From positions 1 through 64,000 of the forward strand of contig NZ_LMVM01000038.1 of assembly GCF_002287175.1 (NCBI RefSeq): a stretch of DNA of 64,000 nt. The letters run 5' to 3'. A program made the translations under genes and the position numbers. Of the stretch, positions 26,920 through 36,484 are shown in pieces. This DNA is from Methanobacterium bryantii (GTDB taxonomy: Archaea; Methanobacteriota; Methanobacteria; Methanobacteriales; Methanobacteriaceae). The stretch's first letter is position 1. Every line of letters begins with the position of its first letter. The notes beneath the pieces were generated by a model. That model saw only the letters and a list, made by a program, of their open reading frames with translations. It had not been told where the DNA came from and did not search any database.

Positions 26920-27154
26920 AAAATTTTTCCTTTCTTTTTTAATTCTTTGATAATAAATTTTAAAATAGAAACCACCGTATTAAGTAAATTAAAATAAAAA
27001 TTGATTTTTAAACTTATTTTAATATTTTAATTTCGAATAAATGTGCAAAAGCATATTTATACTTTGTTTAACACATTTGAATATATATCAAAATAGCAAA
27101 ACTTACTGTTAAATTAAACCCTGCAAAAATTTAAAAAAAATGGCGTTTGTGAAT

Positions 27155-27173
27155 TCAAAATCTTCGATTTTTG
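27155..27173. repeat. Single hairpin of the mosaic type
   Basis: TCAAAATC pairs with GATTTTTGA across CTTC-like loop bases, 32 bp before the DUF3194 start. It has the same form as units in the larger hairpin clusters. Confidence 0.5.
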
Positions 27174-27204
27174 AGTGTAAAAACAATAAAAAGTGTAGAT
27201 TAAA

Positions 27205-27477
27205 ATGGGTAAATTGAAAAAATTAACTGATGAAGACCTCGATAAAATCTCAGAAATTGCTGTATCATCAGCACAAGATTTTGTTCTATCTAAAGTCTCT
27301 AAAAAAGAGATTAATGATATCGATATCGATGTAGAGATTAACTATGAAGACGTACTGGATATAAATATTACCGTTAACCTTTTATTTGATGAACTTTCTG
27401 CTGCAGATACAAAAGTTGCAGATGAAGCAGCCGATCATGCTCTTTTAGAGATTGAAAAGTTTTTAGATAAAATATAA
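27205..27477 (+). CDS. DUF3194 family protein
   Basis: This 90-residue acidic protein (KLKKLTDEDLDKISEIAVSSAQDFVLSKV, then DIDIDVEINYEDVLDINITVNLLFDEL) fits an archaeal family normally encoded directly after prefoldin beta at the end of the exosome superoperon. Here a 2-kb adhesin gene lies between. Function unknown; the conserved position suggests a role near proteostasis or RNA handling. Confidence 0.85.
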   Translation: MGKLKKLTDEDLDKISEIAVSSAQDFVLSKVSKKEINDIDIDVEINYEDVLDINITVNLLFDELSAADTKVADEAADHALLEIEKFLDKI

Positions 27478-28260
27478 TTTAATTTTCTATTCTTTTAGTT
27501 TTTCAAATTAAATGTCCAGATCTTGTTTTAAAAAACATAGAAATTATTAAATACCAAAAAAACTAATTTTATAATAGTAATAAAAAAAGTAAAAATAGTA
27601 TTAAAATTAATAAATTAGCTTAATGTTTACCAAGCCCCTCCTTAAAACTCCATCAAGTTTAGGGATCTAAATACCATTAGATCCCTAAACGGAGTTGTTA
27701 AAAATTATAGGGCATCTAAATAAAAAATATTTTCGCTCGAATGTATAGATGCCCCCTTAATTTTTTAAAACAAATTTTAATTTTACATTATATCTTTATT
27801 TAAATAAGTAGCCATCATAATACTAATTCTATTTTCAATTAACTAAAGTACATAAACAAATAATTATTTACATGACTCCATGCATGAGCAAATTCAAATA
27901 AAAGTTAATGGATCGTATAAAGTTTACTGCACATAAACAATTCTTACTTAAATAATTAGAATATACAGAGTTTATATAGAAATATAGATTTATTTTAAAA
28001 ACACTAAACAAGTAAACCTAATTCTAAATAATAGATTAAATAAAATCTTAGACTTAAACAATTAGAATATACAGAGTTTATATAGAAATATAGATTTATT
28101 TTATAACACTAAACAGTTAAAAAACCTAATTCTAAATAATAGATTAAATAAAATCTTAGACCTATAATCAGAGTATACAACTTTATATAAAAATGAGGAT
28201 TAGTTTAACATTAAACAAGTAAACCTAATTCTAAATAAAAATTAATGGATTGAATATTAT
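27478..28260. repeat. Intergenic region with two strong hairpins and a 106-bp tandem repeat
   Basis: After the DUF3194 gene there are two long stem-loops (27646-27696 and 27710-27754). Further on a unit of about 106 bp, beginning AATTAGAATATACAGAG, occurs at 27954 and 28060, with a diverged third copy at about 28166. The boundary segment AATAAAA(G/A)TTAATGGAT stands both before the array (27897-27913) and after it (28234-28250), directly before the next gene. No ORF is seen. Confidence 0.7.
27646..27754 (+). terminator. Double stem-loop, possible bidirectional terminator or small RNA
   Basis: The first stem pairs AACTCC...GTTTAGGGATCT with AGATCCCTAAAC-GGAGTT around a 10-nt loop with a 5-nt bulge. 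The second pairs GGGCATCTA with TAGATGCCC around 27 nt and is followed by CCTTAATTTTTT. These are the longest GC-containing stems in the area. Confidence 0.5.
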
Positions 28261-28938
28261 ATGATAATACCAGTTTTAGATCTTAAAAATGGAATCGCAG
28301 TATCTGGAAAGTCAGGTAAAAGAGAAACATATAAACCACTTAAAACAGTGTTCCATGAATCAGCTTCCCCTGAGGAAATTGCAAAATCTTTAAGGGATGC
28401 AGGTGCAGTTAGAATATATATAGCCGATTTAGACTCAATAGAAAACAGAGAATCTAACTTCGATATTGCCCGAAAAGTAAACAAGTATATTCCTGTGATG
28501 CTTGACTGCGGCGCGAAAAATGTTTCTGATGTTGGAAAAGCGCTTGAAGTAGCTGACAAAGTGATTATTGCAACAGAAACCCTGGAAAATATGGATGAAT
28601 TAAACAGTATTTTTGATAAATTTGACAAAAATAGATTAATCATAAGTATAGACATAAAAGACGGAAAAATATTCAGTAAGTACTTAAATATAGACATAAA
28701 CTATTTTATAAGAAAAATAGAAGAATTAAACCCTCAAGAAGTTATATTACTGGACATCTCTCAAGTTGGAACAGAAAAAGGTGTAAATGAAGAGCTTATA
28801 AAAAAGTTTCTAAAACTCCCTTTAATTATAGGTGGAGGAATAACTTCTACAGATATCAATAAACTTGAAAAACTGGGGATAAATAAATTTTTAGTTGGTT
28901 CTGCATTACATAAGGGGAAACTAGCCCTTAAAATTTAA
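28261..28938 (+). CDS. HisA-related TIM-barrel protein (COG1411)
   Basis: This 225-residue protein looks like the proFAR isomerase HisA family: MIIPVLDLKNGIAVSGKSGKRETYKP, DAGAVRIYIADLDSI, LLDISQVGTEKGVN, PLIIGGGI and KFLVGSALHKG, with the phosphate-binding GGG and GSA loops. It is a known methanogen paralogue distinct from HisA proper; the substrate is not established to my knowledge. It is followed after 19 bp by a PfkB kinase gene, so the pair may act in one pathway. Confidence 0.83.
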   Translation: MIIPVLDLKNGIAVSGKSGKRETYKPLKTVFHESASPEEIAKSLRDAGAVRIYIADLDSIENRESNFDIARKVNKYIPVMLDCGAKNVSDVGKALEVADKVIIATETLENMDELNSIFDKFDKNRLIISIDIKDGKIFSKYLNIDINYFIRKIEELNPQEVILLDISQVGTEKGVNEELIKKFLKLPLIIGGGITSTDINKLEKLGINKFLVGSALHKGKLALKI

Positions 28939-28957
28939 AATTATTCAGGTAAATAAA

Positions 28958-29863
28958 ATGTCAACTATAACCTTGATAGGCCCTATAACAAATGATACCA
29001 TTGTAAAAGATAGTTCAACATATAAATCTATAGGCGGAGCAGTCTACTACCAGTCCAGTGTTTTAGAACGTCTGAAAATAAATACAAAAGCCATAATAAC
29101 ACTCTCTAAAAAAGATGAAGAATTACTAAACGCTTTTCGGGAGAACATAGAACTTTTCCCCATATTTACTGATGAAACAATAAAGTTTCAAAATATTTAT
29201 CCCGATAATAACCCTAATCACAGAATACAAAAAGCCCACATACCATCAAACCCTATAAAAGTTAAAGATATCGCATCTTTAGACTTGGAAAACAGCAAAG
29301 CCATACTTTTAGGCCCATTATGCCCCTATGATATTCCACTTGAGACATTCAAATATTTATCCGAATTAAAAATTCCAATATATTTAGGTGCACAGGGATA
29401 TTTAAGGCATTTAAAAGGCGAAAAAATTGTTTTAAGGCCATGGAATGACTTTCAAAAGTTCCTTAAATTTGTAAATATTCTATTTATAGATGAAAATGAA
29501 GCAAAAACAATTTTAGGTACTCAAATTTCCCTGGATCATGTTGCAAAAACATTAACTTCATTTGGACCAGAAGAAGTTATTATAACACAAGGAAGTAGTG
29601 GATCAACGATTTATTCTAAAAAATTAGATAAAATATACCGGATTCCTGCATTTTCCCCTCAAAAAATAGAAGATCCTACAGGTCTTGGGGATACGTACAT
29701 GGCAGCATATGCTGCACGAAAAATTGAAACAGAAGATCCAAGAATATGCGGGAAGTTTGCTTCTGCAGCATCCGTCATAAAGCTTGAAAATAAAGGGGCA
29801 TTCAACGGAAATAAAAAATTAATCCACAAAAGATGTACAAATCACTCTGAAAATGTCCATTAA
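28958..29863 (+). CDS. PfkB family carbohydrate/nucleoside kinase
   Basis: This 301-residue ribokinase-like enzyme has the N-terminal SIGGAVYYQSSVLERL (di-Gly substrate motif) and the C-terminal catalytic and anion-hole motif DPTGLGDTYMAAYAA, with the catalytic Asp in GLGD. A family member phosphorylates a sugar or nucleoside hydroxyl with ATP. The substrate cannot be read from the sequence. It is probably co-transcribed with the HisA-related gene. Confidence 0.87.
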   Translation: MSTITLIGPITNDTIVKDSSTYKSIGGAVYYQSSVLERLKINTKAIITLSKKDEELLNAFRENIELFPIFTDETIKFQNIYPDNNPNHRIQKAHIPSNPIKVKDIASLDLENSKAILLGPLCPYDIPLETFKYLSELKIPIYLGAQGYLRHLKGEKIVLRPWNDFQKFLKFVNILFIDENEAKTILGTQISLDHVAKTLTSFGPEEVIITQGSSGSTIYSKKLDKIYRIPAFSPQKIEDPTGLGDTYMAAYAARKIETEDPRICGKFASAASVIKLENKGAFNGNKKLIHKRCTNHSENVH

Positions 29864-29916
29864 TTAATCATCTTAAAAATATAAGCAATGCTAATAAATA
29901 AAAAAAATAGGGACCT

Positions 29917-30111
29917 TTAAAATCCTAAAATGAAAGGTAAGATTACAAAAGGCAGGATACCCGCAACAAAGAAAAGGCCTACTCCTAAAAATGTATATTC
30001 CTTTTTTTTGTCCATTATACCTGAAGCGATAAGCAGTACCGCGAAAAATCCCATTATTGGTGGAAGTATATGCGAAAATATTAGATATGCGCTAGCAAGT
30101 GCATTTGTCAC
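29917..30111 (-). CDS. Small membrane protein
   Basis: This 64-residue protein has two clear membrane helices (LIFSHILPPIMGFFAVLLIASGIM and FLGVGLFFVAGILPFVILPFILGF) with a MDKKKEY turn between. It starts with GTG after AGGTGATCTAAA. Function unknown. Confidence 0.7.
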   Translation of the reverse strand: MTNALASAYLIFSHILPPIMGFFAVLLIASGIMDKKKEYTFLGVGLFFVAGILPFVILPFILGF

Positions 30112-30212
30112 TTTAGATCACCTGTAAATTAATTAATTTGAAATTGTTATTTAATTTTCTCTCTTTATTTAATTACATGATTATTCTAACTTAAAGTTTT
30201 TCAGTCTAGCCA

Positions 30213-30292
30213 CCCACTGAAATAAAAAATTTCAGCTTAGCCTACAAAGGCTCCCACTGAAATAAAAAATTTCAGCTTAGCCTACAAAGGCT
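30213..30292. repeat. 40-bp tandem repeat at the 3' end of the sortase gene
   Basis: Two perfect 40-bp copies begin at 30213 and 30253. A third partial copy runs into the last codons of the sortase gene (the SVEPL-stop segment). Each unit carries a short stem, CTGAAAT/ATTTCAG, that could act as a terminator. Confidence 0.75.
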
Positions 30293-31250
30293 CCACTGAA
30301 ACAAGTTTACTATGGACGATATATGCTGCTCGAGAATATCCAGTAGGCCAACAGGTTATCAACCATAATTCAGGCGTACTTGTTGACTGGTAATCAATTG
30401 AAGTACCCTTAACTCCCCACCTTATATCGTCCCCATTAGATGTGACTTCATAGGTGTACTTCTTTTGAGTTAAATAATCTTTAATTATCAAAGGATCTCC
30501 AACTTTTAACTGAGTTATTCCACTGAATGGAGCAGAATGTGTTGTATGATGACCCATAAGAGCAGTTTGTCCATTTGTTCCAGGATAATAACTAGTTGGT
30601 ACAAAGTAAACTGCAGGATCGTTTACAGAGTTTGATGTTAGCTCCCAGTCTCCACCTATAGTGGGCATTATAAGTTCAGCCCATCCAATAACTTTATTTT
30701 TATTAGTTACATTGTCATTTATTTTAATACTGTTAATTATAGTATTTAATTCATCTTCAGCGGCACTAACGTCTAATGCAGAGCTATCTGTATCAACACT
30801 ACCTAGACTTGTATAAATTATACCATAAAGTGCATTATTTTTCTGGAACCATACCTCTTTTCGTTGTTTTGATACATTACCGTCCTGTAAATTGTAATCA
30901 CTTTCATAGCCAGTGGTTCCATTTATGGTAACATTTTTAGTGGATACAAGCTGAAAATTTTCATCAACAGTTCCAATACCATTCGACTGAACCTGATTAG
31001 CCAAATTATATCCCTTAGGTACACGTTCTTTAACAACAGTGATATTTAATCCAGAATCATCTGAAAATGACGTTATATTAGATCCAGTTCCATTAATTTC
31101 AGTGAGGGTCCCCGGATAATCAAAAGAAATTTCCCCATTGTCAAAATGTTTTGCCTGTGTTCCCAAGCCATTGTCACCTAAATTCACCGCAAAAATAATA
31201 ACTACCACAATGGCCAGTAAAATTATTAAATAAGTGTTCAAACGTTTCAA
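30282..31250 (-). CDS. Sortase with N-terminal PsbP-like domain
   Basis: This 322-residue protein has one N-terminal membrane anchor (residues 5-24). Residues ~35-180 resemble the PsbP/DcrB-like fold (GEISFDYPGTLTEI...VTINGTTGYESDY...NTIINSIKI). The C-terminal sortase domain (~185-320) has the catalytic His in ALMGHHTTH, the Cys in LWLITCWPTG and the Arg in YSRAAYIV, in the right order. It would act outside the membrane as a transpeptidase or endopeptidase on surface proteins. No protein in the window shows a clear sorting signal. The stop codon lies in a 40-bp tandem repeat. Confidence 0.85.
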   Translation of the reverse strand: MKRLNTYLIILLAIVVVIIFAVNLGDNGLGTQAKHFDNGEISFDYPGTLTEINGTGSNITSFSDDSGLNITVVKERVPKGYNLANQVQSNGIGTVDENFQLVSTKNVTINGTTGYESDYNLQDGNVSKQRKEVWFQKNNALYGIIYTSLGSVDTDSSALDVSAAEDELNTIINSIKINDNVTNKNKVIGWAELIMPTIGGDWELTSNSVNDPAVYFVPTSYYPGTNGQTALMGHHTTHSAPFSGITQLKVGDPLIIKDYLTQKKYTYEVTSNGDDIRWGVKGTSIDYQSTSTPELWLITCWPTGYSRAAYIVHSKLVSVEPL

Positions 31251-31546
31251 TTTATTAATCTCTCCCCTAGTCTTAGTGTTATATAATACAGCTAATTTTA
31301 ATTTTCATTACTTATTAAAGTTATTATAAGTAATAACTGATCTCAACCTTTAAAATAAATTCATAATTATTGAAAAGGGTTTATCAACTTAGTTTCCTAT
31401 ATATTATTTATAAAATTTAATTAAAATAATTTACACTTCAAAATTAAAAATAAGCAACTCATAAGTTTATGCAATGGTAACAGTTTAGGCACAAAACAGT
31501 TACTGAAATGTTATTCAGCTAAATTTAAAGAACACGGAATGAAAGC

Positions 31547-32320
31547 ATGAAAACTAAAATTTTATCATGGAATGTAAACGGCTTGCGGGCGATACATAAA
31601 AAAGGATTCATTGAATGGCTTCAATCTGAAAGTCCAGACATATTATGCGTTCAAGAAACAAAATCTGCCAGAGAACAACTTCCTCGAGCATTGAAAAGCA
31701 TTGAAGGATACCATTCCTATTTCTGCGAGGCAGAAAAAAAAGGTTACAGCGGTGTCGCGATATACAGCAAAATAAAACCAAAAACAGTGGAATACGGTTT
31801 TGGAATCCCTAAATTTGACAGCGAAGGCAGGATACTGATTGCAGATTACAATGATTTCGTCCTCCTCAACATATATTTCCCCAACGGCAAAATGTCCGAT
31901 GAAAGGCTTGCCTACAAGTTAGAATTCTACGACGCACTCCTTGATCATGCCAATAAATTAAAAGAAAACGGTAAAAACGTGGTAATCTGCGGGGACCTGA
32001 ACACCGCACATAAAGAGATAGATATTGCAAGGCCGAAAGCAAATGAGAAAAATTCAGGCTTTCTACCAGTAGAACGTGCGTGGATTGATAAATTTCTAAG
32101 CCATGGTTATATCGATACCCTTAGAATGTTCAATAAAAATCCAGATCAGTATACCTGGTGGAGTTACAGAGGAGGTGCCAGAAGCAGGAATGTAGGCTGG
32201 AGACTGGATTATTTCTTTGTAAATGAAGAGTTTAAAGATAAAGTAAAGTGTTCTTATATACTTGCAGAGGTAATGGGTTCTGACCACTGCCCTGTTGGTT
32301 TGGATATTGAAGTGGGCTAA
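31547..32320 (+). CDS. xthA: Exodeoxyribonuclease III (AP endonuclease)
   Basis: This 257-residue enzyme cuts at abasic sites in base-excision repair. Conserved motifs are ILSWNVNGLRA, CVQETK (catalytic Glu), VVICGDLNTAHKEID (catalytic Asp-Asn), WRLDYFFVN and GSDHCPV (catalytic Asp-His). Length matches ExoIII. It precedes a DUF1998 helicase gene on the same strand by 284 bp. Confidence 0.95.
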   Translation: MKTKILSWNVNGLRAIHKKGFIEWLQSESPDILCVQETKSAREQLPRALKSIEGYHSYFCEAEKKGYSGVAIYSKIKPKTVEYGFGIPKFDSEGRILIADYNDFVLLNIYFPNGKMSDERLAYKLEFYDALLDHANKLKENGKNVVICGDLNTAHKEIDIARPKANEKNSGFLPVERAWIDKFLSHGYIDTLRMFNKNPDQYTWWSYRGGARSRNVGWRLDYFFVNEEFKDKVKCSYILAEVMGSDHCPVGLDIEVG

Positions 32321-32604
32321 TATCCTATTTTTATTTTAAATGAATTTTAAAAAATTCATAGGCCATTTCTACAATCTACAGGATAACTAAAAAAAATTCA
32401 GTTTTAATCTATTATATAAATTAGTAACAGACATATAATAAGAAAAAATATAAATCTTAGTTTTAATTATAAAGATGAAAAGAAGCTTAAAACTTGAATT
32501 TAAAATAATGACATGTTTTATAATAATTTCACGCGGATTATAAATAAAATATGGAGTTTTTATTTGATTCTTATTTTGACTCAAAATAACTAGGGAAACA
32601 ACCA

Positions 32605-34881
32605 ATGATAGAAAATGTATTAAACTCATTGAAATCAAAAAAGTGGTATAAAAACAGGCTGGAACATACACGTGTCCTAAAACCACAAGAAGCAGTTTAT
32701 GGAGATACTAAAGCTGTTTTACCACAATTTATAAAGAATTACTTGCACAAAAATAATATAAAACTGTATAAACACCAGTGCAGCGCCATAGATCTGCTTC
32801 GAGGCGGGAAAAATGTAATTATAACCACGCCTACTGCATCTGGTAAAACCCTTGCATTCAATATACCTATTTTTGAAAAGTTAAGTCAGGATAAGAATGC
32901 TACAGCGCTTTATATTTACCCCGCAAAAGCGCTTGCAAACGACCAGCTGAAATCAATGAAGGAACTTGAGAAGTACTGCGGAATGAACCTGAATCCAGAG
33001 GTATATGATGGGGACACTACGCCTACTAAAAAAAGGAAAATTAGAAAGGATTCCAGAATAGTTATAACCAACCCCTATGAACTGCACAATGTTTTACCAT
33101 GGCACCACCAGTGGGAAAACTTCTTCAGCAACCTTAAATTCGTCGTAATAGATGAAGCACACCAGTACAGGGGTGTTTTTGGGTCCAATGTTGCATTCTT
33201 ACTGAGGAGGTTTCAGAGGATCTGCAACTATTACGGGTCTGATCCACAATTTATTTTATCCACAGCTACCATTGCAAACCCTATTGAATTCAGTGAGAAA
33301 TTAACTGGCCTTAAATTTAATTTAATATCTGAAGATAGTTCCCCCAAAGGAAAAAAACATTTTATATTCTATAATCCATATTATGATGGAGTGGGAAAGA
33401 CAACAACACACGTAGAATCTCAGGGTTTGTTCCAGTTATTTATACTTAACAACCTGCAGACCCTTTGTTTTACTACCTCCAGAAAAATGGCGGAATTAAT
33501 TGCAAGGCGTTCTAAAAAGGAAGTTGCAGAGATCGATGCGTCACTTGTAAATAAGATATCTGCATATAGGGCAGGTTATCTTGCAGAAGACAGGCGTAAA
33601 ATAGAAGATAATCTTAAAAATGGTAAATTAAAAGGAGTAACTGCTACAAATGCACTTGAACTCGGTATAAACATTGGTTCGCTGGACAGCGTCATTATAT
33701 CAGGTTACCCCGGTACATTAATGTCAGTGTGGCAGCAGGCAGGTAGAGCCGGCAGGGGAACTTCTGATTCCCTCGTGACATTCGTTGCATTTCAAAATCC
33801 CTTGGACCAGTACTTTATGAAGCACCCTGATGTTTTTTTTGACAAGCCCCATGAGCATGCCATAATTGACCTGTCCAATTTCCAGATTATAAAAGGACAT
33901 CTAATGTGCGCTGCAAAGGAGATGCCTGTAAAACCCAATATGATGAAAATTGACTTTGAAACAGGTGTAGAAGACCATCTAAAATCATTGATTGGTTCCA
34001 GGTTAATTGAAAAGACAAATAAAGGATGGGTTTACTGCGGATCGGAATATCCTCCATTTAAGGTGAATCTGGGAAATATTTCCTCCGAAATATTTAAGGT
34101 ATATTACAAAGGAGAAATCCTTGAAACCATGGATAAAAGACAGGCATACACTGAAGCACACCACGGGGCAGTCCTGATTAATCAGGGTGAAACTTACATT
34201 GTAAGGGAATTTGACCTGGCTAAAAATATTATAAAAGTGGTTAAAAAAGATGTGAACAGCCATACAAGCGTGCAAAAAGACATTGACATTAAAATATTTA
34301 AAGAAATTGAAAAAAGGACTATTGGGAATTTGAATATATCATTTGGAGAACTTAAAGTAAGTGAATATTACCCAAAATATAAGGTATTAGAAAAGAGCAA
34401 AGTTGTCAGCGTGCGGAACCTTAAGTTACCTCCAATTCAGTTTAAAACAAAAGGTATGTGGTTTACTCTACCTGAAAGTATAGCTGAAGGTCTTAGATGC
34501 GCCATAGACCGGAAAGAAATTTTTGAAGGCGGTATACATGGCCTTGAACATGCCATGATAGCTATTATTCCGTTTCACGTTATGTGTGATAGATTTGATA
34601 TAGGTGGAGTTTCTACACCAAGCCACCCTGATACGAAAATGGCAACAATTTTTATTTATGATGGATTTGAAGGTGGTATTGGATTAACTGAGAAAGCATT
34701 CCATTTAATTGAAGAAATAACCCGCATGACTTATGAACTTGTAAGGGATTGTACCTGTGAAGAGGGATGCCCTGCATGTATATACTCCCCAAAATGCGGT
34801 AACGATAATAAACCACTTGATAAAGAGGGGACTCTTTTTATACTTGAACAGATGTTTGATTTAATGGAAATGGAAAGATAA
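32605..34881 (+). CDS. DEAD/DEAH helicase with C-terminal DUF1998 (MrfA/YprA-like)
   Basis: This 758-residue superfamily 2 helicase has Walker A TTPTASGKT, DEAH box VIDEAHQY, motif III STATIANP and motif VI QQAGRAGRG. Residues ~560-750 form the DUF1998 domain, ending with a cysteine cluster CTCEEGCPACIYSPKCG that binds metal in this family. Bacterial MrfA members act in mitomycin C (interstrand crosslink) repair; the archaeal role is inferred. It is flanked by exonuclease III and a SWIM mini-protein. Confidence 0.92.
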   Translation: MIENVLNSLKSKKWYKNRLEHTRVLKPQEAVYGDTKAVLPQFIKNYLHKNNIKLYKHQCSAIDLLRGGKNVIITTPTASGKTLAFNIPIFEKLSQDKNATALYIYPAKALANDQLKSMKELEKYCGMNLNPEVYDGDTTPTKKRKIRKDSRIVITNPYELHNVLPWHHQWENFFSNLKFVVIDEAHQYRGVFGSNVAFLLRRFQRICNYYGSDPQFILSTATIANPIEFSEKLTGLKFNLISEDSSPKGKKHFIFYNPYYDGVGKTTTHVESQGLFQLFILNNLQTLCFTTSRKMAELIARRSKKEVAEIDASLVNKISAYRAGYLAEDRRKIEDNLKNGKLKGVTATNALELGINIGSLDSVIISGYPGTLMSVWQQAGRAGRGTSDSLVTFVAFQNPLDQYFMKHPDVFFDKPHEHAIIDLSNFQIIKGHLMCAAKEMPVKPNMMKIDFETGVEDHLKSLIGSRLIEKTNKGWVYCGSEYPPFKVNLGNISSEIFKVYYKGEILETMDKRQAYTEAHHGAVLINQGETYIVREFDLAKNIIKVVKKDVNSHTSVQKDIDIKIFKEIEKRTIGNLNISFGELKVSEYYPKYKVLEKSKVVSVRNLKLPPIQFKTKGMWFTLPESIAEGLRCAIDRKEIFEGGIHGLEHAMIAIIPFHVMCDRFDIGGVSTPSHPDTKMATIFIYDGFEGGIGLTEKAFHLIEEITRMTYELVRDCTCEEGCPACIYSPKCGNDNKPLDKEGTLFILEQMFDLMEMER

Positions 34882-34985
34882 ATTTTGTTGAAATATGTTT
34901 ATTAAAGTAAATATTAATATAAATATAGAATTATCTAAAAATCAAGTTAATACAAAAATAAAATTAAATCATAGAGGATTAAGCA

Positions 34986-35243
34986 ATGGGAAACAGGATG
35001 AATGAAGGTTTTAAATTATACACAGACGGTAATGTTGAAATTGAATTATTTGATGATGATTTAATGATCTTCAGCGTGCAGGGCTCTAAAAATGATACAT
35101 ATCAGGTCAGCATGAATGAAAACATGTGGCTTTGTGACTGTGATGATTATCAATACAGAAGTGAAAAAGAGCCCGGTAGTTTTGTCTGTAAACATTTATG
35201 GGCAGCATTCTTCAAAGTTGCTGAACTGAAAAATGAAGATTAA
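34986..35243 (+). CDS. SWIM zinc-finger mini-protein
   Basis: This 85-residue protein carries a SWIM finger, C-x-C-x(n)-C-x-H, as LCDCDDYQYRSEKEPGSFVCKHLWA near residues 48-72. SWIM fingers usually bind DNA or proteins and often accompany helicases or recombination factors. It follows the DUF1998 helicase by 104 bp. A second ATG (MNEGF) four codons in is an alternative start. Its stop overlaps that of the convergent kinase gene by four bases. Confidence 0.83.
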   Translation: MGNRMNEGFKLYTDGNVEIELFDDDLMIFSVQGSKNDTYQVSMNENMWLCDCDDYQYRSEKEPGSFVCKHLWAAFFKVAELKNED

Positions 35244-36466
35244 TTAATTTTTGGATCAGTAGGTAATGTAAAGTAAAAAGTAGAGCCTACACCCAGTTCA
35301 GACTCCACCCATATACAGCCCCCGTGGCGCTCGACTATCTTTTTAGCAACTGAGAGTCCAATTCCAGTTCCCTGATACTCGTCTCTTGTATGCAGTCTCT
35401 GGAATAAAGTAAAAATACGTTCAGCATATTGAGAATCCATTCCAATTCCATTGTCCTGGATGCTGAATACATATTGATTTTTTTGAGGGTCTTTTTTTGC
35501 TGAGATATGGATTTTAGGTTGTTCATTTTCTTTTTTAAATTTAATTGCATTGGATATTAAGTTTTGGAATATTTTAACAAGCTGATTTTTATCAGCAGTT
35601 ACTTTAGGGAGGTCATCATGTGTAATTATCGCATTATTATTTTCAACAGTACCTCTTAAATTAAATAACGCTTCATCAAGTACTTCTGCAGTATCTATTT
35701 CTTCAAATTCTTCCTGATTCATAGATACTCTGGAATATTCCAGTAAATCAATGATCATGCGCTGCATTCTTTTAGCAGCTTCCACAATGTAATCCATAAA
35801 TTCATCGGCATCGCTATCAAACTTACCTTTATAGCGCCGCTCTAAAAGCTGGGTAAAGCTTGCAATAGTCCTGAGTGGTTCCTGAAGGTCATGGGAGGAT
35901 ACGTAAGCAAACTGCTGGAGTTCTTTATTAGAACGCTCTAAATCTTTCAATAAATTATGAAGTTCCTGTTCTGCTTTTTTTTGCTCGGTTAGATCAGTTA
36001 CAATTAGATAATAACCGTCTATCTTCTTTAAGAAGCTGATATTAATTTGGAATGTTACCAAAGTTCCGTCAGCAGATTCTATAGAAATTTCTTCTTTACA
36101 GCTGCTGTCCGAACCACTTTCAATAGGAATTTTACATTCTTTAAGCTGATTTAAGAAGATAAAATCAGTTATTGGCTTTCCAATCATGTTTTCCAGCGGC
36201 ATATCAAACATTGATGCCAGTTTACTGTTGCAGTAGTAAATAGAAAGGTCCATAGTTAACAGAGCTACTCCCTCATTCATATCTTCAATAAGGATCCTGT
36301 AAGCATAGTCTGAACCTTCTAATGTGAAAACCTGAGTGCCTTTAGAACCATTTACAACAACAGCATCAACCTGGCCATTTTGAATTGCATTTAAGGTCTC
36401 TTCAGCTTCAGCAAGCCTTAAACGTAATTTTTCAAGTTCTTTAGAGCATTCATCACTTTTATTCAT
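35240..36466 (-). CDS. PAS sensor histidine kinase of the kai operon
   Basis: This 408-residue soluble kinase has an N-terminal coiled coil (LEKLRLRLAEAEETL), a short domain with IQNGQVDAVVV, a PAS domain (~52-165), and a HisKA domain with phospho-histidine H192 in VSSHDLQEPLRTIASF. The ATPase domain has DNGIGM and GTGIGLS boxes. It lies 18 nt after kaiB and is the fourth gene of the operon, so it is the likely output or input kinase of the Kai proteins, like SasA or CikA in cyanobacteria; this is inferred from position, not homology of sensor domains. Confidence 0.92.
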   Translation of the reverse strand: MNKSDECSKELEKLRLRLAEAEETLNAIQNGQVDAVVVNGSKGTQVFTLEGSDYAYRILIEDMNEGVALLTMDLSIYYCNSKLASMFDMPLENMIGKPITDFIFLNQLKECKIPIESGSDSSCKEEISIESADGTLVTFQINISFLKKIDGYYLIVTDLTEQKKAEQELHNLLKDLERSNKELQQFAYVSSHDLQEPLRTIASFTQLLERRYKGKFDSDADEFMDYIVEAAKRMQRMIIDLLEYSRVSMNQEEFEEIDTAEVLDEALFNLRGTVENNNAIITHDDLPKVTADKNQLVKIFQNLISNAIKFKKENEQPKIHISAKKDPQKNQYVFSIQDNGIGMDSQYAERIFTLFQRLHTRDEYQGTGIGLSVAKKIVERHGGCIWVESELGVGSTFYFTLPTDPKIN

Positions 36467-36484
36467 GTTATCTCCATGATATTA

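Noticed and set aside
27954..28250. CRISPR or origin iterons
   Set aside because: Units of 106 bp without spacers and no Cdc6 gene nearby; better explained as gene-edge duplication.
32387..32686. 99-codon minus-strand frame across the helicase start
   Set aside because: AT-rich, overlaps the true gene start and shows no family features.
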